Made by a program: the position numbers and the translations under genes. This document shows, one piece after another, positions 1 through 6,200 of a stretch of 9,864 nucleotides of DNA (the stretch's first letter is position 1; every line of letters begins with the position of its first letter). Below the pieces are notes generated by a model. The model did not search any database. It was given only the letters and a program-made list of their open reading frames with translations, and was not told where the DNA came from. The stretch lies in the NCBI GenBank assembly GCA_964560325.1, contig CAZLLV010000077.1:1-9864 (forward strand), in the 5' to 3' direction. The DNA is from CAZLLV01 sp964560325 (lineage in GTDB: Bacteria; Acidobacteriota; Thermoanaerobaculia; Multivoradales; DATKCC01).

Positions 1-1378
1 CGCGGGCCGCCGCGTAGGCCGCTGCGGCCTCGGTCACGTACTCGGGCCGCTCCTCGGGCTCCGGCACGAGCGGCGTCAGCTCGATTGGCCCGGGGGAGGA
101 GAGCGCCAGGTTGTCGACCGACTCGTCGTCGCGCCGCAACTGCCGCCACCACTCGCCCGCCGTGCGTGCGAGGAGGACGACCCGCACCTTCGGGCCGCCT
201 TCGGTTCGAAGCCGGTTCGTGCGGTGGAGGAGCGTAGCCACCAGTCCCGGCCGGGTCTCTCCGTAGTCGAGGACCAGGCAGCGCGGCACCACGCCTTCGA
301 GGAGCGCGTCGATCTTCGCTTCCGTGACGTCCCGGTCGAGGAAGCCGGCGTGCCATCCCTGGTGCCGGAGCCGCCGGCACCACTCGATCAAGAGCCGCGT
401 CTTGCCCGTACCTCCCGGGCCGTGGAGGAGCAAGACACCAGCACGTTCGGCGGAGGCACACCACTTCGTGAGCTGTGCGATCTCCTGCTCCCGGCCCCGA
501 TCCTGGAACGGGATCACCTCGTAACGGGCGATCAGGTACTTGCTCGGCGGGGCGTTCTCGGGGAGGGGCTCTCGGGCAGTCTCGAGGAGCGGCCGGAGAG
601 CTCTCTCCTCGTCGAGCGTGCGCCGGAGCTGAGCTGCCCGGGGCGTGGCTGCCCAGGTAGTGAGATCGGCTTCCGTCGCGCGGAGAAGCTGGTCCCGATC
701 GAGAGCCGTGAGCACCCGGTCCTGAACCCGTGGCTCGACCGATGCTTCGAGGACACGAGCGAGCAGCCGGTCGATCAAGGTCTCCCGGAGGGTCGGTGAC
801 ACACCGCCGTCGGCGAGCTGTCGCGCGACGTTCCCCCTCGTCTGCTCCATACCGGCTGCATCGAAGCCCCAGTCGATCGCCGCCCGCAGGTCGTCCCAGG
901 CGTCGTGCTCGTCGAGCCAGCCGATGGCCGCTGCGCTTTGTGCCTCATCGCCGCCCTGCCCCATCCACTCCCGCACGCCAGCGATCCATTCCTCTCGGCG
1001 GCTCACCTCGTCCCAGAGCCCGAGCACGTCGACACCCGTCCGAGGAGGTCGAAGCGAGGCGTTGGTGGTGAAGGCGAAGCGGCGCTCATCCCCCTGCCGG
1101 CGGAGCTCGACCCAGGTCACCACGAACCGCGCCAGCGTCTCCCGCACCACTTTGTCCCCTATGCCGAGCGAGCCCGAATAGTCCTTCACCTGTTCGCTCG
1201 ACACGATCCCGTCTCGCACCAGCCGGTCCAGATCCTCGTCCCCCTCGCACAGGATCGCGTCCGCCGCCTCGCCGTCGGTACCCAGCGCCAGCCAGCGTTC
1301 GACACCGAGGAGCGCCTGATACAGATAGCCGCGGATCGAGGCGTGGGCCGAGCGGCGGGGGTCGAGGAGGTGCGGCAT
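1..1378 (-). CDS. Cap4-like nuclease fused to STAND-type P-loop NTPase, N-terminal 459 residues (3' end outside window)
   Basis: Probable anti-phage defence NTPase with a DNA-cutting effector domain. Seen: residues about 10-106 look like the Cap4/DUF4297 dsDNA endonuclease fold, with an RGYLYQ motif (16-21), an acidic motif ILCEGDEDLD (42-51) and QVK (63-65). Together these give a PD-(D/E)xK site with Q in place of D/E, as is common in this family. A mostly helical linker follows (about 108-290). The ATPase then begins with a YEVIPFQDRGRE-type entry motif, a Walker A GPGGTGKT (320-327), a Walker B-like LVLDYGE (D371, E374) and a sensor-like LLARTAGEWW (402-411). Known: similar nuclease-STAND proteins (Avs and relatives) carry a C-terminal repeat sensor and cleave DNA when it is engaged; that half is missing here because of the window edge. 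The ATG at 1378 is chosen because the frame has a stop at 1450-1448 and the nuclease motifs follow closely. GTG at 1426 is possible, and no clear ribosome site is visible. Third positions hold more A/T than in neighbouring genes, suggesting transfer. The domain calls are from motif recognition only. Fold and frame are fairly sure; the defence role is inferred. Confidence 0.82.
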   Translation of the reverse strand, partial: MPHLLDPRRSAHASIRGYLYQALLGVERWLALGTDGEAADAILCEGDEDLDRLVRDGIVSSEQVKDYSGSLGIGDKVVRETLARFVVTWVELRRQGDERRFAFTTNASLRPPRTGVDVLGLWDEVSRREEWIAGVREWMGQGGDEAQSAAAIGWLDEHDAWDDLRAAIDWGFDAAGMEQTRGNVARQLADGGVSPTLRETLIDRLLARVLEASVEPRVQDRVLTALDRDQLLRATEADLTTWAATPRAAQLRRTLDEERALRPLLETAREPLPENAPPSKYLIARYEVIPFQDRGREQEIAQLTKWCASAERAGVLLLHGPGGTGKTRLLIEWCRRLRHQGWHAGFLDRDVTEAKIDALLEGVVPRCLVLDYGETRPGLVATLLHRTNRLRTEGGPKVRVVLLARTAGEWWRQLRRDDESVDNLALSSPGPIELTPLVPEPEERPEYVTEAAAAYAAAR

Positions 1379-1390
1379 GGATCGCCGGAG

Positions 1391-1396
1391 AGTATC
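1391..1396 (-). promoter_or_regulatory. Weak -10-like box before the nuclease-NTPase gene
   Basis: On the minus strand GATACT matches four of six bases of TATAAT and ends 12 bases before the ATG at 1378. It would give a transcript with almost no leader, in line with the absent ribosome site. No -35 box at proper spacing is evident. A TTGTCA lies further upstream (1462-1457), inside the dispersed-repeat-like sequence, too far away to pair with this box. Low confidence. Confidence 0.2.
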
Positions 1397-1431
1397 AACC
1401 GCGGGCGGACGATCCGCAGCTTCCACCGCCC

Positions 1432-1458
1432 AGATTCTTCGCTTCGCTCAGAATGACA
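1432..1458. repeat. Dispersed-repeat-like unit (GCTTCGCTCAGAATGAC type)
   Basis: The plus strand carries GCTTCGCTCAGAATGAC preceded by AGATTCTTC; the minus strand gives the matching GTCATTCTGAGCGAAGC. Short arms ATTCT (1434-1438) and AGAAT (1450-1454) can pair around a TCGCTTCGCTC core. From memory, this string recurs in intergenic DNA of many unrelated bacterial genomes and is often mis-translated as HSERSEES. It lies in the 5' region of the nuclease-NTPase gene, 54 bases from its start codon. Only one copy is in the window, so its repeat nature rests on recognition and cannot be shown here. Confidence 0.55.
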
Positions 1459-1501
1459 ATTGATCCTCCCGCGCACCAGCGGGGTGTGGTCGCCTCCTCA
1501 C

Positions 1502-1520
1502 GGCGGGATGCGATCCCGCC
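1502..1520. repeat. Perfect 8-bp hairpin GGCGGGAT-GCG-ATCCCGCC
   Basis: Arms 1502-1509 and 1513-1520 are exact reverse complements around a three-base loop, and the hairpin is flanked by CTACG. It has no T-tract on either strand, so an intrinsic terminator is unlikely. It resembles short REP-like palindromes of the GTAGGGCGGGAT type that I recall from intergenic DNA of several GC-rich genomes. With only one copy here, its repeat status is inferred. Confidence 0.5.
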
Positions 1521-1582
1521 CTACGTCGGGTAGTAACGGGGCGCGGTCTGCTGCAAACCTCTCGACGCAGGCATCCCAGGTA

Positions 1583-1836
1583 GGGCCGGCGCGAGGGGTC
1601 CCGAGCCGGCGCTCGGCGGAGGCGCCCGCCTTGCCGGGCCCGGGTAGACGCACGCCGCCGAAGCCGCAGTAGCTTGACCCCAGTCGGCACCGAACGAAGC
1701 CCCGACCGCTCGACCAGGGTCCCGGCGGCTGACGGGCACCGAGCGTTCCGGAACGACCACCGCCGACCGACCGGCACTCCCACCAACCAGCGGGCTCCGC
1801 AGCCGACGACCGGGCGGGAGCCCCTCGCGCCGGCCC
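1583..1836. repeat. Long-spaced inverted repeat with arms 1583-1603 and 1815-1836
   Basis: GGGCCGGCGCGAGGGG at 1583-1598 is the exact reverse complement of 1821-1836. After a single bulged base, TCCCG (1599-1603) pairs further with CGGGA (1815-1819). The arms enclose 211 bases that hold a small hairpin and the 12-base palindrome, but no gene. This could be a small non-autonomous mobile element, a remnant, or a large structured RNA. No target-site duplication is obvious at the outer ends. Confidence 0.5.
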
Positions 1837-1901
1837 GGCGGAGTGCACCCCACCCCCTCACCGCCGAGGCCACCGCAGTTCCCAGCACGAAGCCGCCGCC
1901 T

Positions 1902-1986
1902 GGAGGGAGCCGACGTGAGAGCATCGAGGCGTGAAGGCGCACGTCGAGACACGCTGCGGCCTCCGGTCGCCGACACCGCCCGGTGA
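1902..1986 (+). promoter_or_regulatory. Strong Shine-Dalgarno GGAGGGAG and possible 23-codon leader ORF
   Basis: GGAGGGAG at 1902-1909 sits five bases before a GTG at 1915, ideal spacing for initiation. That frame encodes only 23 residues and stops with TGA at 1984-1986. The stop lies four bases before GTG 1991, which is in frame with the oxidoreductase just ahead of its FAD-binding motif. The layout fits a leader peptide translationally coupled to a start at 1991, or a frameshift near 1980 that hides the true N-terminus. The Shine-Dalgarno match is seen; the coupling is inferred. Confidence 0.35.
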
Positions 1987-3154
1987 CCCGGTGCGCCTGG
2001 TCCTGGTCGGCGCCGGTCACGCGCACCTGGAGGTGCTGCGGCGGCTGGCCGAGCGGTGGGGCGCTCCTCCCCTCGACCTCACGCTCGTCTCCCTCTCCGA
2101 CCGGCAGCACTACTCCGGCATGGTTCCCGGCCACCTCGCCGGGATCTACGACGAGGTGGAGCTGTCGGTGCCCCTCGCGCCGCTGGTCGAGCGTGCCGGC
2201 GGGCGGCTCGTGGTGGCGCGGGCCACCGCCGTCGAGCCCGACCGCCGGCGGGTCCACCTCGACGCCGCGCCGGGGGCCGTCGACTACGACCTCGTCTCGT
2301 TCGACGTCGGCTCGCTCGCCGCCGGGCAGGAGCGTCCCGACGTGGCCCGGCACGCCCACCCGGTCAAGCCGCTCGGCCGGGCGCGCGCGCTCCGGCGGGC
2401 GCTCGTCGCTCTCGCCGGGCGGATGGAGGACGGCGCCTCGCCGGCGCGGGTGGTGGTGGTCGGCGGCGGCGCGGCCGGGGTCGAGGTCGCCTTCGCCGCC
2501 GCCCGCGCGCTCGACGACGCTCGGCGCGCGGGGGGCGGCGGCCGACGGGTGACGATCGTCGAGGGCGGGGAGCGGCTCCTCGATCGCGAATCGGAGCCCT
2601 TCCGGCGGAAGGCGCTCCGCGCCCTCTCCCGCCGGAGCGTCCGCGTGGAGACCGGAAGCCGGGTGGTCGAAGTCCGCGCCGACCGGGTGGTGCTCGACGC
2701 GGGACCGGATGGATCACGCGAGCTCCCCTCCGACCTCACCGTCTGGCTCACCGGTCCGGCCGCCCCGCCGCTCTTCGAAGGCAGCGGTCTGGCGCTCGAC
2801 GAGCGCGGCTTCCTCCTGGTCGGCCCGTCGCTCCGCTCCCTCTCCGACCCGCGCGTCTTCGGCGCCGGCGACTGCGTGACCCTCGCCCACGCGCCGGAGA
2901 CGCCGAAGGCCGGGGTCTACGCGGTGCGCGAGGCGCCGGTGCTCTACGACAGCCTGATGAGCGCCCTCGCCGGCGATCGGGACGAGCCGCCGGCCTACCG
3001 GCCGCAGGACGGCTTCCTGGCGCTGCTGAACACCTGCGACGGGCGCGCGCTCCTGTCCTGGAAGGGGTGGGCGGCGCACGGGCGGTGGGCCTGGTGGCTC
3101 AAGGACGCGATCGACCGGCGATTCGTCCGCAAGTACCGGCGGCCCCTGGATTAA
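1931..3154 (+). CDS. FAD/NAD(P)-dependent oxidoreductase, SelD-N-terminal-like family (TIGR03169 type)
   Basis: Flavoprotein of the two-dinucleotide-domain type, likely transferring electrons from NAD(P)H through FAD to an unknown acceptor. Seen: FAD-binding VGAGHAH (26-32), the family-typical HYSGMVPGHLAG stretch (from residue 60), NAD(P)-binding GGGAAGVE (178-185), the second FAD contact GAGDC (311-315) and an aromatic tail SWKGWAAHGRWAWW near residue 375. There is no CxxxxC redox disulfide, so it is NDH-2-like rather than a disulfide reductase. Known: close relatives occur alone or fused to the N-terminus of selenide, water dikinase. Here the frame ends at TAA after 407 residues, so it stands alone. 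GTG 1931 is the earliest possible start (stop at 1916-1918). GTG 1991 is an alternative that begins right at the FAD motif, and residues 1-20 look unconserved. It is followed 131 bases later by dnaE on the same strand, probably from a separate promoter. The family call is firm; the substrate is unknown. Confidence 0.85.
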   Translation: MKAHVETRCGLRSPTPPGDPVRLVLVGAGHAHLEVLRRLAERWGAPPLDLTLVSLSDRQHYSGMVPGHLAGIYDEVELSVPLAPLVERAGGRLVVARATAVEPDRRRVHLDAAPGAVDYDLVSFDVGSLAAGQERPDVARHAHPVKPLGRARALRRALVALAGRMEDGASPARVVVVGGGAAGVEVAFAAARALDDARRAGGGGRRVTIVEGGERLLDRESEPFRRKALRALSRRSVRVETGSRVVEVRADRVVLDAGPDGSRELPSDLTVWLTGPAAPPLFEGSGLALDERGFLLVGPSLRSLSDPRVFGAGDCVTLAHAPETPKAGVYAVREAPVLYDSLMSALAGDRDEPPAYRPQDGFLALLNTCDGRALLSWKGWAAHGRWAWWLKDAIDRRFVRKYRRPLD

Positions 3155-3192
3155 GCTCCCATTTACGCCCGATCACCGCTTTCCGGGTGGGT

Positions 3193-3198
3193 TACACT
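3193..3198 (+). promoter_or_regulatory. Candidate -10 box TACACT for dnaE
   Basis: TACACT matches four of six bases of TATAAT and lies 87 bases before the dnaE ATG. No good -35 hexamer is found 16-18 bases upstream. If used, transcription would begin near 3205, on the 10-base palindrome CCACATGTGG. A weak ribosome site GAGAGA at 3275-3280, five bases before the ATG, supports the dnaE start. Confidence 0.3.
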
Positions 3199-3203
3199 GA
3201 TCC

Positions 3204-3213
3204 CCACATGTGG
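3204..3213. promoter_or_regulatory. Palindrome CCACATGTGG in the dnaE upstream region
   Basis: Perfect 10-base palindrome immediately downstream of the candidate -10 box. Its right half runs into TGGTGA (3211-3216), which recurs as the right half of the larger palindrome at 3233-3248. The two could form a pair of operator sites about three helical turns apart. The function is inferred from position and symmetry only. Confidence 0.3.
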
Positions 3214-3232
3214 TGACCCTGCAACGAAAGCT

Positions 3233-3248
3233 TCACCAGATCTGGTGA
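3233..3248. promoter_or_regulatory. Perfect 16-bp palindrome TCACCAGATCTGGTGA upstream of dnaE
   Basis: Exact two-fold symmetric sequence 38 bases before the dnaE start. As DNA it is a plausible operator for a dimeric regulator. As RNA it could fold as a six-base-pair stem with a GAUC loop in the leader. It is followed by a 9-base direct repeat TGATCCGCG (3246-3254 and 3260-3268). No T-tract follows, so it is not a normal terminator of the gene upstream. Confidence 0.45.
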
Positions 3249-3285
3249 TCCGCGCCCTCTGATCCGCGACCTTCGAGAGAGCCGT

Positions 3286-6200
3286 ATGTCCGACTTCGTC
3301 CACCTGCACCTCCACAGCCAGTTCAGCCTGCTCGACGGCGCCAACCGCCTCGACGACGTGATCGCCGCCGCGGTCGAGGCCGAGATGCCCGCCATGGCGC
3401 TCACCGACCACGGCAACATGTTCGGGGCGATCGAGTTCTACCAGAAGGCGAGGAAGGCCGGGATCAAGCCGATCCTGGGCGTCGAGGCCTACATCACGCC
3501 GAAGCGGATGACCGACCGCGAGCTCGCCAAGGACGGCGACAACAACCACCTGGTGCTGCTGGCGGAGAACGCGACCGGCTACAAGAACCTCCTCAAGCTG
3601 ACCTCGAAGGCGTACCTCGAAGGCTTCTACTACAAGCCGCGTATCGACCACGACCTGCTGCGCGAGCACAGCGAGGGGCTGATCGGCCTCTCCGCGTGCC
3701 TGAAGGGCGAGGTCAACCAGCGCATCCTCCAGAACCGGGCGGAGGATGCGGACCGCAAGGTCCGCGACTACCTCGACGTCTTCGGGCCGGGCAACTTCTT
3801 CCTCGAGGTCCAGGACCACGGCATCCCCGAGCAGAGCCAGGCGAACGAGGTGCTGCGCTCGATCGCCCGGCGCCACGACGTGCCGCTGGTCGCGACCAAC
3901 GACTGCCACTACCTGCGCAAGGACGACGCCGAAGCGCACGACGTGCTGCTGTGCATCGGGACCCAGCGCCGCCTCGACGACCCGGACCGCCTGCGCTACG
4001 CCTCGCAGGAGTTCTACCTGAAGGGTGCGGAAGAGATGCGGAAGCTCTTCCCCAAGGACCCGCAGGCGCTCGAGAACACGCTCGCGATCGCCGAGCGCTG
4101 CGACGTCGAGATCGACACCGGCACCTTCCACCTGCCCGAGTTTCCGATGCCGGCGGGGGAGACGGTCGCCTCCTACTTCGGGAAGGTCGCCCGCGAGGGG
4201 CTCGAGCGCCGGCTCCACCAGTTGAAGAAGCAGGGCGCCCGCGGGCTCGCCCGCCACGGCGAGGAGATCTACCGCCAGCGCCTCGAGACCGAGATCGGGA
4301 TCATCGAGCGGATGGGCTTCCCCGGCTACTTCCTGGTCGTCTGGGACTTCATCCGCTACGCCAAGGATCGGGGCATCCCGGTCGGCCCGGGCCGCGGCTC
4401 GGCGGCCGGCTCGCTCGTCTCCTACTGCCTCCAGATCACCGACATCGACCCGCTCGAGTACGACCTGCTGTTCGAGCGCTTCCTCAACCCCGACCGGATC
4501 TCGATGCCCGACATCGACATCGACTTCTGCATGCGCCGCCGGGGCGAGGTGATCCACTACGTGGCCGAGAAGTACGGCCGCGACCACGTGGCGCAGATCA
4601 TCACCTTCGGGACGCTCGCCGCGAAGGCGGTGATCCGCGACGTGGGGCGCGTCCTGGGCCTGCCGTACGCGAAGGTCGACGCCATCGCCAAGCTGGTGCC
4701 GGACATGACTCCGACGCTCGAAGCGGCGGAGGACCAGCAGCCGAAGCTGGTGGAGGAGGGCAAGAACGACCCCGAGGTCGGCAAGATCCTGCGCATCGGA
4801 AAGCGGCTCCAGGGGCTGACCCGCCACGCCTCGGTGCACGCCGCCGGCGTCGTCATCACGCCGCAGCCGATCGACGAGCTGGTGCCGCTCTACAAGGTCA
4901 AGAAGGGCGACGAGGAGACCGTCACCACGCAGTGGGACAAGGACGTGGTCGAGGACCTGGGCCTCCTCAAGATGGACTTTCTCGGCCTGCGCACGCTGAC
5001 CGTCATCGACGACACGCTGCGCGCCCTCGAGCAGCAGGGCACACCCCTCGACCTCGACGCGGTGCCGCTCGACGACGAGGCGACCTACGCGCTCTTCTGC
5101 GAGGGGCGGACGAACGGCATCTTCCAGTTCGAGTCGCGCGGCATGAAGGATCTGCTCCGCCGCGCGCAGCCGTCGAAGTTCGAGGATCTCGCCGCCTTCA
5201 ACGCCCTCTACCGGCCGGGCGCGCTCTCGGTCGGCATGGTCGAGGAGTACATCCAGAGGAAGCAGGGCAAGAAGAGGGTCTCCTACATCCTGCCGCAGAC
5301 CCAGGCGCTCCTCGAAGAGACCTACGGCATCATCGTCTACCAGGAGCAGGTGATGCTGCTCGCCGTCGAGGTGGCCGGCTTCACCATGGCCCAGGCGGAC
5401 GTGCTCCGGAAGGCGATGGGCAAGAAGAAGGCCGAGGTGATGGAGGAGCAGAAAGAGCTCTTCCTCGACGGCGCCGAGGGTCGCGGCGTCGACCGCAAGA
5501 AGGCGGCGGCGCTCTGGGACTACATCGAGCCGTTCGCCGGCTACGGTTTCAACAAGAGCCACAGCGTGGCGTACGCCATGCTGGCCTACAAGACGGCGTA
5601 CCTGAAGGAGCACTACGCCGTCGCCTTCATGGCCGCCATGCTCAACTCCGAGCTCGGGAGCTCGGACTCGGTCGCGAAGTACATCCGCGAGTGCCAGGCG
5701 ATGGGGATCGAGGTGCTGCCGCCCGACGTCAACGAGAGCCAGTGGTGGTTCATCGTCGTCGGCGACTCGATCCGCTTCGGCCTGGGGGCGGTCAAGGGGA
5801 TCGGGGAGGGGGCGGTCGAGGCGGTGCTCGCGGCGCGTCGCGAGGCCGGCCGCTTCGAGAGTCTCGCCCACCTCGCCACCGAGGTCGACCTCAAGCAGCT
5901 CAACCACAAGGTGTTCGAGAGCCTGATCAAGGCGGGCTGCTTCGACTCGCTCGGGGCGAACCGGGCGGCGCTCTGGGGCAGCCTCGACCCGACCCTCGGC
6001 TGGGCCCTCCAGCGCCAGCGCGACCAGGAGGCCGGCCAGGCGTCGCTCTTCGGCGGCGCCCAGGCGGCGGAGCTCGAGCCGACGCCGGACGACCGGCCGG
6101 AGTGGCCCGACCGGGAGCGCCTCTCCTACGAGAAGGAGACACTCGGCTTCTACATCACCGGCAACCCGCTCTCCGAGCACGAGGCGGAGCTCGAGCGGCT

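Larger units (their letters stand above)
1449..1930. other. Gene-free spacer rich in palindromes
   Basis: About 480 bases between the divergent nuclease-NTPase and oxidoreductase genes. Open frames exist in it (for example 1460-1672 and 1674-1934 on the plus strand), but they encode Pro/Arg/Ser/Thr-rich sequence with no domain-like pattern and no ribosome site, so I do not call them genes. The spacer contains the end of the dispersed-repeat-like unit, a tight hairpin at 1502-1520, a long-arm inverted repeat at 1583-1836, a six-base-pair hairpin CCGAGC-CGGC-GCTCGG at 1601-1616 and a perfect 12-base palindrome CGTTCCGGAACG at 1744-1755. No tRNA or rRNA is seen. Confidence 0.6.

Noticed and set aside
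224..1456. Plus-strand open frames (224-799 and 905-1456) over the left end
   Set aside because: The minus strand carries an uninterrupted frame with nuclease and Walker motifs through the whole region; the plus-strand frames are its shadows.
1502..1520. Intrinsic terminator
   Set aside because: The hairpin has no T-tract on either strand, and the flanking genes are divergent, so no transcript needs to end there.
1674..1934. Possible small gene of 86 codons in the spacer
   Set aside because: Pro/Arg/Thr-rich, no ribosome site, no motif, and it crosses the inverted-repeat element.
1448..2359. Open frame of 303 codons on the minus strand spanning the spacer and the start of the oxidoreductase gene
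   Set aside because: Half of it lies opposite the conserved FAD-binding region of the real gene, and the rest is low-complexity Arg/Gly/Pro sequence without motifs.
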